A model generated the notes under the pieces. That model did no database searches and was not told the origin of the DNA. It worked only from the letters and a program-made list of their open reading frames with translations. Both the position numbers and the translations under genes were made by a program. Positions 26,919-36,000 of a DNA stretch of 62,981 bases are shown one piece after another. Each line of letters opens with the position of its first letter. The stretch's first letter is position 1. Location of the stretch: positions 1 through 62,981 of the forward strand of contig CAYGBW010000003.1 of assembly GCA_964348185.1 (NCBI GenBank). The letters are read 5' to 3'. This DNA comes from CAYGBW01 sp964348185. Lineage in GTDB: Bacteria > Desulfobacterota > BSN033 > WVXP01.

Positions 26919-27657
26919 TATGCTCAGCCTGAGAGACGTAGAAGCTTCCTACCAACGGGGGGTCAAGATCCTCCAGTCTGTTTCCCTGGATCTTTCCCGA
27001 GAGGATATCATATGCCTCATTGGCCCAAATGGTGCCGGAAAGTCAACAGTTCTAAAGGCGATTATGGGCCTCGTCAATGTAGAAAGAGGCTGTATTACCC
27101 TCAACGGGGAGGAGATCACCAATTCCAGGGCAAACCAGACGATGCGGAGAGGGGTGTCCTATGTTCCCCAGGGGAGGACGGTGTTTCCAGAAATGACCGT
27201 GTGGGAGAATCTGCGGATGGGGGGATTTATCCTCAAGGACAAGCACCAAGTGGAACAGCGGATCGAGGAGATCTATCAAATATTCCCCGTTTTGAAACAC
27301 GCTCGCGATCGAAAGGCATATACCCTGAGCGGGGGAGAGCAGCAGATGTTAGAAATGGGCCGTGTCCTTATTCTAGACCCCAAGTATATGCTTATCGATG
27401 AGCCCTCTTTAGGGCTCGCTCCCAAGATTCGAAAGATGATCTTTGAAAAAATAGGGGCAATAAATCGAGAGAAGATGATCGGGATTCTGATGGTGGAGCA
27501 GAACGCAGTTCAGGGCTTGGCAACGGCGGATTTTGGTTACGTCCTGGATATGGGGAGGATTCGATTCCAGGGAAGTGGGGTGGAGTTGTTGGAGGACGAG
27601 AGAATCCGCCGACTCTATCTGGGAGGAGGTGATGCCAACAAAGAGAGACGGCCCTGA
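26908..27657 (+). CDS. livF: Second Liv-type ABC ATPase, LivF
   Basis: The likely start is TTG at 26908, 6 bases after GGAGG inside the end of livG; an ATG at 26920 lacks a ribosome site. The 249-residue ATPase has Walker A GPNGAGKST, signature LSGGEQQM and Walker B MLIDEPSLGLAP. The 11-base overlap with livG implies coupled translation. Confidence 0.9.
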   Translation: MAIDMLSLRDVEASYQRGVKILQSVSLDLSREDIICLIGPNGAGKSTVLKAIMGLVNVERGCITLNGEEITNSRANQTMRRGVSYVPQGRTVFPEMTVWENLRMGGFILKDKHQVEQRIEEIYQIFPVLKHARDRKAYTLSGGEQQMLEMGRVLILDPKYMLIDEPSLGLAPKIRKMIFEKIGAINREKMIGILMVEQNAVQGLATADFGYVLDMGRIRFQGSGVELLEDERIRRLYLGGGDANKERRP

Positions 27658-27705
27658 GGATTAGGGCAAGATTCACCTTATTCTGAAGAAAGGAGGGGTA
27701 TAGAA

Positions 27706-28890
27706 ATGGTGCTAAGAGGTTTGAAATGGATGTCTTTCGGCATGTTGGTGGGGGTTTTCACCCTGAAGACTCTGGGGGCATTTTCTTGGGCTGCCGAGCC
27801 TATCAAGATTGGGTGCACCATTTCCCAATCCGGCCGGTATGCCGACTCGGGATCCTATTACAAGGAAGCCTATCTCATGTGGCAGGACGATGTGAACGCA
27901 AAAGGGGGCCTTCTGGGGAGGCCAATAAAGCTCATCATTTACGACGATGAGAGCTCGGCGGATAAAGCCGTTGGTCTCTATGAGCGGCTGATTACGGTTG
28001 ACAAGGTAGACCTCCTGCTGGGACCCTACACGAGCACGATCATTTATCCGGTTGGAAGAGTGTCAGAGAAGTACAAAATGGTCCTTCTCCAGGGCGGGGG
28101 CACAGCCAGTAAAATCTTCGAGGCGGGGTTCAAGTATATGTTCCTTACCCTGCCAGGCTTCTCTGAGCAACACGCGATCGGGTTTTTTGAGTACCTCAAC
28201 ACGGTCCCGAAAAATCAGTGGCCAAAGAAGGCAGCGGTAATCTATGGAGATAAATCTGCGAGTATCGCCAATGCCCAGGGGGAAAAGGATCACGCCGAAA
28301 AAAACGGCATACCCGTGGTCCTTGATGAAAAGTATCCACCGGATGCAACGGATCTAACCTCGGTAATTACGAAAGCCAAGAATCTGGGGGCCGACTTGCT
28401 GATGGCTGGGACCTACTTTCCCGATGCGATTCTCATCGCGCGGACGATCGGTGAGCTGAACTACAAACCCAAGTACGTCCTTCTCACTGCGGGCGTCTCG
28501 GATTATAAGTACGGGGAGAATCTGGGAGCTCTTGCCAATAACATCATGGGCACGGCTTGGTGGCACGATTCGATTCCTTTTTCCCTTGACTGGACCAAGA
28601 GATATGAGAAACGGTTTGGACGTCTTCCCGATTATCATGGCTCTGGCGCATACGCGGCTGCCCAGATCTTGGAAGAGGCGGTTCGAGGAACAAAGAGCCT
28701 TGATAACACGGTGCTCCGAGACTATATCGTCGGCCACTCCTTTGATACGATGATCGCCCAGAATCTCAGGTTCGATGAACGTGGGGTGCCCAGTTATTCC
28801 ATGGTGACTCTACAGTGGCAAGACGGAAAGCTTGAGGTGATTTGGCCTCCTCATGCGCAGACAGCAAAACCGAGACCCTTCGGGCCATAG
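27706..28890 (+). CDS. livJ: Second Liv-type periplasmic binding protein
   Basis: The 394-residue precursor has a signal peptide with hydrophobic core GMLVGVFTLKTLGAFSW and cleavage near AAEP. The mature type I binding fold shows KIGCTISQSGRYADSG and GGLLGRPIKLIIYDDESSADK. It is preceded by AGGAGGGG. It lies after livF rather than ahead of livH, the reverse of the minus-strand cluster. Residues around the ligand pocket differ from the first binding protein, so the two importers probably differ in substrate. Confidence 0.9.
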   Translation: MVLRGLKWMSFGMLVGVFTLKTLGAFSWAAEPIKIGCTISQSGRYADSGSYYKEAYLMWQDDVNAKGGLLGRPIKLIIYDDESSADKAVGLYERLITVDKVDLLLGPYTSTIIYPVGRVSEKYKMVLLQGGGTASKIFEAGFKYMFLTLPGFSEQHAIGFFEYLNTVPKNQWPKKAAVIYGDKSASIANAQGEKDHAEKNGIPVVLDEKYPPDATDLTSVITKAKNLGADLLMAGTYFPDAILIARTIGELNYKPKYVLLTAGVSDYKYGENLGALANNIMGTAWWHDSIPFSLDWTKRYEKRFGRLPDYHGSGAYAAAQILEEAVRGTKSLDNTVLRDYIVGHSFDTMIAQNLRFDERGVPSYSMVTLQWQDGKLEVIWPPHAQTAKPRPFGP

Positions 28891-29148
28891 AGCAGGACTT
28901 CCGGTTTCAGGCCTGTTGTCTTTTGGAGACAGCAACGTGGCGTGGGGGATATTGCCCAAAGGGAAATGGGCGAGACCCTCACGGCGCTCCGCCTTACGAT
29001 GCCGGAAGTAGGCAGGGGTTGAGGGGATTGGCCTCCTCCCCTGCTTGCCCCGGTAGGAATGATGAGGTTGCTATAGGTATTCGTGACAGATTTGGGCAAC
29101 CGTGAATCGCGAGGTGGAGCGTCCCGCAGTCCCAGCGAGGAGGCGGAG

Positions 29149-30519
29149 ATGGCCGAGCAGAAACAGCTGCGCATTCTTTGTCCAAACGGGCACTTGGGTT
29201 TTGCTCCCACCAAAGAGGAGAGCTTCTGGCTGGGGGCGGAGACCAGGCCTGACTTCTATTGCTGTGATTCGGGAAGCGATGATATCGGCCCGGCGCCATT
29301 GGGTCTGGATAGCTCGGCTAGCCCTTACGAATGGCAGAAGCACGATTTGGAGTTAATGCTCGTTGCCTCCAGAAAACAGGGAGTGCCAATGATTATCGGC
29401 TCGGCCGGGGATACCGGAACGAAATCCAGGGTGGACATGTATGTCGACATCATTATGGGGCTTGCGGAAGACCACCAGTTCGCAGGTTTCAAGCTCGCCT
29501 ACTTCTATTCGGACGTGGACAAAGCGTATCTGAGAGAGAAGATGAGAAAAGGGACGACTGTCGAGGGACTCGACGGGCGGGCGAGCTTGACCGAGGAGGA
29601 CCTGGACAAAACTGACCGGATCGTAGCCATGGCGGGTGTGCACCCGTATATCAAGGCCCTGGATATGGGGGCAGATGTTATCATCGGTGGCCGTTCCAGT
29701 GATTCTGTCATCTTTGCGGCACCGGCCATAAGGGCAGGATATCCTGAAGCCCTTTCCTATTACTTGGGTAAGGTGTTGGAATGTGCCTCTTTTTGTGCCG
29801 AGCCCTATGCTGCGAAAGAGTCGGTCATCGGCACCATAACCGATAAGGATGTAAAGGTTACCGCCATGCACCCGGACCAACGCTGTACGGTCGCCTCGGT
29901 GGCCGGGCACGCAATGTATGAAAGGTCTAATCCTTTCTTCGAATATGTGGCAGGCGGTATGCTTGACATGACTGATTGTGTATATGAGCAGTATGACGAA
30001 AAGACGACCCAGATCACCGGGCCCAGATTTGTGCCGGTTCAGGGAAAGGTTAAAGTCAAGTTGGAGGGATCAGGTAAAGTCGGTGAGAGATTCATCGGTA
30101 TTGCTGGGATCCGTGATCCCTATACCATAAACAATATTGACCGGGTAATTGAATGGGCGCGGTCCCAGGTGGAGGAGAGGTTTGCGGGCAAGGATTACCA
30201 ACTGTATTACAAGATTTTTGGAAAAAATGGGGTGATGGGCGATCTTGAGCCGGTCAAGGAAATAAGGTCCCATGAACTGTGTATCGTGGTCGAAGGCATC
30301 GCACCCACGAAAGAAACGGCGGAAGAAATTACCATGATCGGCACCAGACAGATCTTTTATGCGCGACTTCCGGAGGTAAAAGGAACAGCCGGGACAGCGG
30401 CTTTCTTTATCGATGAGGTTCTTCAGGCCTCGCCCGCTTACACATGGACGATAAACCACGTGGTTCCCGTAGACGACCCGATGGAACTTTGCAAGCTTCA
30501 CCTCATCGAGATCGGTTGA
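29149..30519 (+). CDS. AtuA-like acyclic terpene utilisation family protein (DUF1446)
   Basis: The start at 29149 follows GAGGAGGCGGAG closely and yields 456 residues; the frame extends to a GTG at 29083 without a good ribosome site. The family pattern is visible: GSAGDTGTKSRVDMYVDII, then DVIIGGRSSDSVIFAAPAI, then CTVASVAGHAMYERSNPF. In acyclic terpene utilisation AtuA is required but its reaction is not defined, and most homologues sit in unrelated acid-catabolism operons. It is paired with a DUF4387 gene downstream, as is common for this subfamily. Here it probably contributes to breakdown of the compound imported by the second Liv system. Confidence 0.82.
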   Translation: MAEQKQLRILCPNGHLGFAPTKEESFWLGAETRPDFYCCDSGSDDIGPAPLGLDSSASPYEWQKHDLELMLVASRKQGVPMIIGSAGDTGTKSRVDMYVDIIMGLAEDHQFAGFKLAYFYSDVDKAYLREKMRKGTTVEGLDGRASLTEEDLDKTDRIVAMAGVHPYIKALDMGADVIIGGRSSDSVIFAAPAIRAGYPEALSYYLGKVLECASFCAEPYAAKESVIGTITDKDVKVTAMHPDQRCTVASVAGHAMYERSNPFFEYVAGGMLDMTDCVYEQYDEKTTQITGPRFVPVQGKVKVKLEGSGKVGERFIGIAGIRDPYTINNIDRVIEWARSQVEERFAGKDYQLYYKIFGKNGVMGDLEPVKEIRSHELCIVVEGIAPTKETAEEITMIGTRQIFYARLPEVKGTAGTAAFFIDEVLQASPAYTWTINHVVPVDDPMELCKLHLIEIG

Positions 30520-30521
30520 TT

Positions 30522-30722
30522 AGTCGTCACTGAAGAATGTCCCTGGAGCGAACATTACGGAGTTTTTGGGGCTACCCGTCTTGGCGAAGGGAGTGTCCCC
30601 GAAGGGGCGAGATTCAGCTGTCTGAGGCCGCCAGGCCGAGTTCGGAAGATCGAACGACCGAGCCTTAGAACGGGTCAAAAACTCCGTACAGAGAGGGTCG
30701 GGGGCGTTTTTCAGTGACGACT
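30522..30722. mobile_element. MITE-like element with nested inverted repeats
   Basis: The 201-bp segment between the AtuA-like gene and its DUF4387 partner begins with AGTCGTCACTG and ends with the exact complement CAGTGACGACT. Inside, TACGGAGTTTTTG near 30558 is matched by CAAAAACTCCGTA near 30676. The arms can be aligned over about 55 bases. There is no coding frame. This is the form of a non-autonomous miniature inverted-repeat element. Confidence 0.75.
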
Positions 30723-30741
30723 CATTAAAGAAACTAAGGCG

Positions 30742-31068
30742 ATGAAGGTCAAAAAACTCGTTGAGCTAGCCAAGACAATTCGCAGCAAGAACGCTGGGAC
30801 GGACAAGATTACCTTCGATATCATCTTCAGGGAGAAGGATAACTATGAGCGGGTAAAATCCAACAAGGTGATTACGAAACAGCGTATCGCCAAACTGTAT
30901 GGAATCCCGGAAGAGAGAATATGCGATTTTGTGGAATATGATCCAGCTTATGCGATAAAGTTTACGATACTGAGGGAGAGGCCGAGTGGGAGTCCGGGGG
31001 AAACAGACATATTTGGATGTCAACAGTATCCACCGTTGCTGGATATAGAGGTTCAGGTTGATGAATAG
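30742..31068 (+). CDS. DUF4387 family protein
   Basis: This 108-residue protein starts MKVKKLVELAKTIRSKNAG and has ITFDIIFREKDNYERV and AIKFTILRERPSGSPGETDIFGCQQYPPLLDIEV, which identify the DUF4387 family. It is usually encoded beside, or fused to, AtuA-like proteins and may form a complex with them. No catalytic residues are obvious. The MITE-like element separates it from its partner. Confidence 0.85.
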   Translation: MKVKKLVELAKTIRSKNAGTDKITFDIIFREKDNYERVKSNKVITKQRIAKLYGIPEERICDFVEYDPAYAIKFTILRERPSGSPGETDIFGCQQYPPLLDIEVQVDE

Positions 31069-31219
31069 GGCAACGGTGAAGTCTTTTTTGAATCGTCGTT
31101 GAGCCAACGATTCCCCTGATCTGTTCGATACGACTCCGGAGTCTTCCATCTCTGTTGATCCCTCGCGCAATAAACCTGCAGGCCCCACCAACACTACCCT
31201 GACTTTCCCGGGAAAAGGC

Positions 31220-31557
31220 CTCTGCAATCTTCTTCAACGAGGTGCCCCACGACTCCCTGGCCGGGTACATGGCAACCTGCCTCGCCTCATTCCCCTTCCC
31301 CCTTCGTCCCTGAAAGAGACCCTCCTCAGTGACCTGACAGACACCCCTGTTTTGATCACCGGGGATACACGAGGCTTCAAAACCCTGGTTTCATAACCCA
31401 TCGGTTCTTCCAAGGACAATGTTAACAACTCCGACTTTATCTCCAAGTTACGCTAGAAACAAGTTTGAGATTTTTCTGGATTCCAATGAATTTAAAATCG
31501 ATGCACTGGGAATCATTGGGCGGATAGTCAAAACAATTCTGAATAAATGTGCGTAGT
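31220..31557 (+). pseudogene. Possible decayed YfiR-like (DUF4154) gene
   Basis: The 727-bp gap 31069-31795 has no intact gene. One forward frame reads SLKETLLSDLTDTPVLITGD followed by TRGF, and a shifted frame later reads NKFEIFLDSNEFKIDALGII. Both resemble the conserved C-terminal segments of YfiR-like periplasmic proteins (PVLTVGDTxGF and VRFEINLD). Stops and frame changes separate them. The similarity is weak and by eye only. Confidence 0.3.
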
Positions 31558-31795
31558 GTGGATCCAGAATTCGCAAAACTGCAGTTAACTTATTTAGTCT
31601 TGACAAGCAATATGCCATTTCGTTACTTTGACTTAAGTTCTGGTCTGTGGGTGTCAGGGGCGAAGGAACCTTGAATTGTCCTTCACCTGGGAGCGCATCT
31701 CTGAGAGGGCAGTCTAGAAATACTCCGTTGTCCGATCCACGGACGTCAGAATCTGTGGGGCGAGGGGACACATCATTCCAAACGAGGAGGAGACT

Positions 31796-32083
31796 ATGAG
31801 AGTTGCATACAAATCGATGCTGGCCACACTCTTGCTGATGGTTGTTCTCGCAGGATTGACAGGGGGGCCGATTTGGGCGGAAGAACAGAAGAAGGTGAAC
31901 CTTAACAACGCGACGATTGAAGAGCTATCCACCCTGAAGGGCATCGGGCCATCCTATGCCCAGCGAATCGTGGAATACCGAGAGGTCCATGGTCCCTTTC
32001 AGCAGCCTGAGGATATCATGAAGGTTAGAGGGATCGGGATGAAAACATTCGAGGTCAACAAGGATATGATTACGATCGAATGA
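31796..32083 (+). CDS. Secreted helix-hairpin-helix protein, ComEA-like
   Basis: The 95-residue precursor has a signal peptide (LATLLLMVVLAGLTGGPIWA) followed by one (HhH)2 domain: VNLNNATIEELSTLKGIGPS and FQQPEDIMKVRGIGMKTFEV. This is the DNA-binding domain of ComEA. Stand-alone periplasmic versions are widespread in proteobacteria; a role in DNA uptake is possible, but no competence genes lie nearby. GAGGAG precedes the ATG. It converges on the his operon. Confidence 0.9.
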   Translation: MRVAYKSMLATLLLMVVLAGLTGGPIWAEEQKKVNLNNATIEELSTLKGIGPSYAQRIVEYREVHGPFQQPEDIMKVRGIGMKTFEVNKDMITIE

Positions 32084-32194
32084 GGAGATAGAGGTCGCAT
32101 GCCCTCGCCCCGCAGTACTTCGGCCTTCTACACGATGGGTCAGACCTCGGTCTCTCCCTTTGGCTCTTTCTCGGTCTTAGGGACGGCATTGAAG

Positions 32195-32800
32195 TTATGG
32201 CCTCCTTCTTCGTCTTACCTCTTGGAGGAAATCGGAAAACTTGACGTCCCTTTGAACGAGGAGGACGAAGAGATGGTAGAGGACGTCAACGCTTTCTTCA
32301 AGGGTTCTCTGTTTAGATTCCTTCTTCGCTGCATGGATGAACTCTCCTGACTCCTCATTCACTTTTTCGCATATTTTCTCAAGACCTTCTGCGAAGAGTG
32401 CCGCCGTGTAGGACCCTTCGGGCATGTTCTGCTTGCGCTCAGTCAGAACGGTATAAAGCTCGCTCAGAATGTCGTCGGTTTTGCTTTCTTTGAAACATGA
32501 AGTTGAGCCGGTGTGACACGTGGGTCCTTTGGGCATTACCTTGACGAGAAGGGTGTCATTGTCGCAATCAGGCTTTATGCGCACAAGCTCAAGGGTATTT
32601 CCACTCGTTTCACCTTTCATCCAGAGCCGTCCTTTGGACCGACTGTAAAACCACACTCTCTTCGTCTCTATCGTTCTTTTAAGTGCATCCTCGCTCATGT
32701 AGCCAAGCATTAACACGATGCCCGTCTCGGCATCTTGAACGATGGCAGGTATCAGACCGTTCCCTTTTTCCCAATTCAGTTCGGATCGTAATGGGTTCAT
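32195..32800 (-). CDS. hisIE: Bifunctional phosphoribosyl-AMP cyclohydrolase / phosphoribosyl-ATP pyrophosphatase
   Basis: The 201-residue protein fuses HisI (residues 1-113; MLGYMSEDALKRTIET, metal-binding CDNDT and GPTCHTGSTSCF) to HisE (residues 114-201; NEESGEFIHAAK and ESVDVLYHLFVLL). It carries out the second and third steps of histidine synthesis in the cytoplasm. Its ATG overlaps the preceding stop as ATGA, so it is translationally coupled to the HisHAF gene and is the last gene of the operon. Confidence 0.95.
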   Translation of the reverse strand: MNPLRSELNWEKGNGLIPAIVQDAETGIVLMLGYMSEDALKRTIETKRVWFYSRSKGRLWMKGETSGNTLELVRIKPDCDNDTLLVKVMPKGPTCHTGSTSCFKESKTDDILSELYTVLTERKQNMPEGSYTAALFAEGLEKICEKVNEESGEFIHAAKKESKQRTLEESVDVLYHLFVLLVQRDVKFSDFLQEVRRRRRP

Positions 32801-34929
32801 ATCCGTACCGGTATGTTGTGCTCCCTGAGGTAAGCTTTAAGCTCAGGAACCTCAAGCTCCCTGTAGTGGAAGAGACTCGCAGCAAGTGCTGCGTCGGCCT
32901 TGCCATCGGTAAAGGCTTCCAAAAAATGTTTTTTTGTCCCAGCACCACTTGAAGCGATGATTGGAATACTGACACTCTCAGAAAATGCCTTCAATAGCTC
33001 GATATCATAGCCGTCCTTCATTCCATCCATGTCGAGAGAATTAACCAAAAGTTCCCCAGCGCCGAGACTTTCCATTTGCTTGGCGAAGGCAATGGCGTCA
33101 ATCCCAGTGGACTCCCTCCCACTTCTAATGTAAATCTCCCAATGGTCCCCGGCGCGCTTTGGATCGATGGAAATAACGATACACTGCGACCCGAACTGCT
33201 CAGCAGCTGCTTTCACAAAACCGGGATCTTCCACTGCTGCTGAACCAATGGACACTTTATCGGCACCGCTCTTGAGGAGATCCCTAATCGTATCCAGCGT
33301 TCTAATTCCACCGCCAACCGTGAAGGGAATATTGATGTTTTGAGCAATCCGCTTCACGAGATCATAGAGGGTGTTTCGGTTTTCCACCGTCGCCATAATA
33401 TCGAGGTAGACGAGCTCGTCCACTCCCATTTCGCTGTAGAGTCTACCCAGTTCAACAGGATCGCCCGCATCCCGCAACTGTACGTAGTTTGTGCCCTTGA
33501 CTACCCTTCCTTCTTTGATGTCCATACAGGCAATGATCCTTTTGGCTAGGTTCAAACCTCCCCTTTCAGCTCTCGCGGGTTTTCCGTCGGAGTCAAACCC
33601 CCGTCTTACCAATTCCTGGAGATTGATTTTACCCTCATAGAGGGCTTTGCCAATAATTACGGCAGAGGCCCCCATCTCTTCCAGTTTTCTAACATCCCCA
33701 TCGGATGAAACCCCGCCAGCCACCATGACCTTGAAAGGGGATTCCAGCACCTTTTCAATCAATTCAAAGTTAGGACTCGTAAGGGTGCCGTCCCTCTTAA
33801 TATCGGTAAGGAGAATAAGCTCTAGGCCGAGTTCGTCTAGCTCATCGAGAAGATCAAACAACGGCTTTTCTGTCATTTCCTGCCAACCCCGAATTGCAAC
33901 AACCCCTTCTTTTACATCAACCGCGACGACAATGCGGTCTCCCCCATACTCCTCGACGAGCCTTTTAATTAGTACCGGATTGGAGAGAGCCGATGTTCCC
34001 AAGATGATCCTTTTCACCCCACCTTCCAAATACCTTTTCCCATCGCCGTAGGTCCTGATCCCCCCGCCAACCTGTACAGGAATGTCCAAGAATCGAACAA
34101 TTTCGAGAACTTCCCTGACGTGTACCGGCTTGCCCTCTCTCGCTCCGTTCAGGTCGATAATGTGGATGAGGGATGGGCCGTGCTTTTGGAGTGTGAATGC
34201 GTTCTCAAGCAGATTATCGGAATATATCCTGCACTGTGTGTAGTCTCCTTGAAGGAGCCGTACACACTTTCCGTCCAGAATGTCCATTGCAGGAATGACT
34301 TCCATTTTCTGTTGCTTACCCAGTTCCAGTTTGCAGAAGTTGCGAAGAAGCCTGAGTCCAACTGGCCCTGACTTTTCTGGATGAAACTGGACACCGTAGA
34401 AGTTGTCTTGGCTGAGGACAGAAACGAACTCCGAGCCATAGAGGGTTTTTCCCAGCACGACACGATCATCAGCATCGACATAGTAGGAATTGACGAAATA
34501 GAAGTACGAACCATCAGGAATGCCCTTGAAAAGGGAGTGATTCTGAACTCGATCCACCGTATTCCACCCTATTTGGGGAACTTTGAGTTGAGATTTTGGA
34601 TCTCCATATGTTGCAAACCGCTTAACTCTACCGTCCACAATCCCGAGACAGGCGGTATTGTCCTCTTCCGAAAACGGCAAAAGCAGCTGCATTCCCAGGC
34701 AGATGCCAAGAAATGGCACTTTGATTTCCTTGATTGCCGTGTCGAGATTCCGCCTCTTGAGCTCCTCCATGGCTGGAGCCGCCCGCCCCACCCCCGGGAA
34801 TATCACTTTATCCGCGCCTTTGACATCGTTTGGATCAGACGTGAGTTTGTAATTTACACCCAGTATGTCGAGCCCGTTTGTCACCGAAGCAATATTGCCT
34901 GATTTGTAATCAATAACGGCAACGCTCAT
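32797..34929 (-). CDS. hisHAF: HisH-HisA-HisF triple fusion, central histidine biosynthesis enzyme
   Basis: A single uninterrupted 710-residue frame encodes three enzymes in order. HisH glutaminase (about 1-203): nucleophile C77 in LGICLGMQ, H183 and E185 in QFHPEKSG. HisA isomerase (about 209-445): catalytic D216 in IPAMDILDG and D338 in VVAVDVKEG. HisF cyclase (about 461-710): D470 in IACMDIKEG and D589 in VISIDPKRAG. All active-site residues are present. The polypeptide would convert ProFAR to PRFAR and then, with glutamine, to imidazole glycerol phosphate and AICAR. HisH-HisF fusions are known in eukaryotes; having HisA between them is unusual. Both ends overlap neighbours as ATGA (hisB, hisIE). 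Linkers are short (about 5 and 15 residues). Confidence 0.95.
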   Translation of the reverse strand: MSVAVIDYKSGNIASVTNGLDILGVNYKLTSDPNDVKGADKVIFPGVGRAAPAMEELKRRNLDTAIKEIKVPFLGICLGMQLLLPFSEEDNTACLGIVDGRVKRFATYGDPKSQLKVPQIGWNTVDRVQNHSLFKGIPDGSYFYFVNSYYVDADDRVVLGKTLYGSEFVSVLSQDNFYGVQFHPEKSGPVGLRLLRNFCKLELGKQQKMEVIPAMDILDGKCVRLLQGDYTQCRIYSDNLLENAFTLQKHGPSLIHIIDLNGAREGKPVHVREVLEIVRFLDIPVQVGGGIRTYGDGKRYLEGGVKRIILGTSALSNPVLIKRLVEEYGGDRIVVAVDVKEGVVAIRGWQEMTEKPLFDLLDELDELGLELILLTDIKRDGTLTSPNFELIEKVLESPFKVMVAGGVSSDGDVRKLEEMGASAVIIGKALYEGKINLQELVRRGFDSDGKPARAERGGLNLAKRIIACMDIKEGRVVKGTNYVQLRDAGDPVELGRLYSEMGVDELVYLDIMATVENRNTLYDLVKRIAQNINIPFTVGGGIRTLDTIRDLLKSGADKVSIGSAAVEDPGFVKAAAEQFGSQCIVISIDPKRAGDHWEIYIRSGRESTGIDAIAFAKQMESLGAGELLVNSLDMDGMKDGYDIELLKAFSESVSIPIIASSGAGTKKHFLEAFTDGKADAALAASLFHYRELEVPELKAYLREHNIPVRI

Positions 34930-35987
34930 AGGACACCTTTGGTTGATGGCAACGATCCTCCTAAACGATGGTCACGTTCGCACGCCATCCTTAAGCCTCG
35001 GCCAAAGGCCTTGAAGATGGCCTCGATTCTGTGATGTTCATTTCTGCTGTAACGGACATTGATGTGAATATTGGCTCTGAGAGATTCAGAAAGGGATCGA
35101 AAGAAATGTTCCACCATTTCTGTTGGCAGATCACCGACCCTCTCTCTTTTGAACTCACAATCAAAGACAAGATATGGACGGCCACCCAGATCCAGGGCGA
35201 CTTCGGCCAATGTGTCATCCATGGGTAACAGGAACCCGTACCGGCAAATACCCCTTCTCGGGCCCAATGCCCTAGAGAGTGCTCCCCCAAGAGTAAGACC
35301 AACATCTTCAACGATGTGATGTGCGTCGATATCTAAATCCCCCCTTGCCTTAATTCGGAGATCTACTAATGAGTGCTTCGACATTTGCTCAAGCATGTGG
35401 TTGAAGAACTTGAGATCTGTCTCAATCTTGAAACTCCCCTTCCCATCGAGGTTGCACTGAACGAAGACATCGGTTTCATCGGTCTTTCGATCGACAGAGG
35501 CAAGCCGCGGAAATGACCCATTTGTCTCCATCTGGATCCCCCACACACCCACATTCTTGGCAAACTCCAAGTCCGCCTCCCTGTCTCCAATCATGATCGA
35601 TTGCTCCAGGTTGATCTTCTCCTGCATAAGAAAATCTTGGACGAGGCCCGTCCGAGGCTTCCGGCATAAACAATTATCCTCGGGAAAGTGTGGACAAATG
35701 AGGATACGATAGAATTCAATTCCTTCTTTTTGGAGTAGCTCCAGGAATTTCTCTTGAGGCCTTTGAAAATCCTCCTCTGGAAAAGACGACGTCCCTCTTC
35801 CGTCCTGATTTGAAATCATAACAAACCGATACCCCTCCTCTTTGAGCCGCTTGAGTCCCTCAACAACCCCAGGAAGCACCTGGACTTTCTCAACCAAATC
35901 GATCTGCTCTGTGTCGACTGGCTCCAAGATGAGTGTACCGTCGCGGTCAAGAAAGGCGATCTTCAACGGTTCACGGAAAGCTCTCAT
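34926..35987 (-). CDS. hisB: Bifunctional histidinol-phosphatase / imidazoleglycerol-phosphate dehydratase
   Basis: The ATG at 35987 follows AAGGACAT and gives 353 residues, matching the E. coli bifunctional HisB (about 355). The N-terminal HAD phosphatase (residues 1-165) has nucleophile motif AFLDRDGTL, a Cys/His zinc site (CPHFPEDNCLC) and IGDREADLEFA. The C-terminal dehydratase (170-353) has the manganese-binding repeats FNHMLEQMSKHS and DAHHIVEDVG and later RNEHHRIEA. It catalyses steps six and eight. A MITE-like element lies immediately upstream, splitting it from hisD by 389 bp. Confidence 0.95.
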   Translation of the reverse strand: MRAFREPLKIAFLDRDGTLILEPVDTEQIDLVEKVQVLPGVVEGLKRLKEEGYRFVMISNQDGRGTSSFPEEDFQRPQEKFLELLQKEGIEFYRILICPHFPEDNCLCRKPRTGLVQDFLMQEKINLEQSIMIGDREADLEFAKNVGVWGIQMETNGSFPRLASVDRKTDETDVFVQCNLDGKGSFKIETDLKFFNHMLEQMSKHSLVDLRIKARGDLDIDAHHIVEDVGLTLGGALSRALGPRRGICRYGFLLPMDDTLAEVALDLGGRPYLVFDCEFKRERVGDLPTEMVEHFFRSLSESLRANIHINVRYSRNEHHRIEAIFKAFGRGLRMACERDHRLGGSLPSTKGVL

Positions 35988-36000
35988 CAGATGTCCTTTG

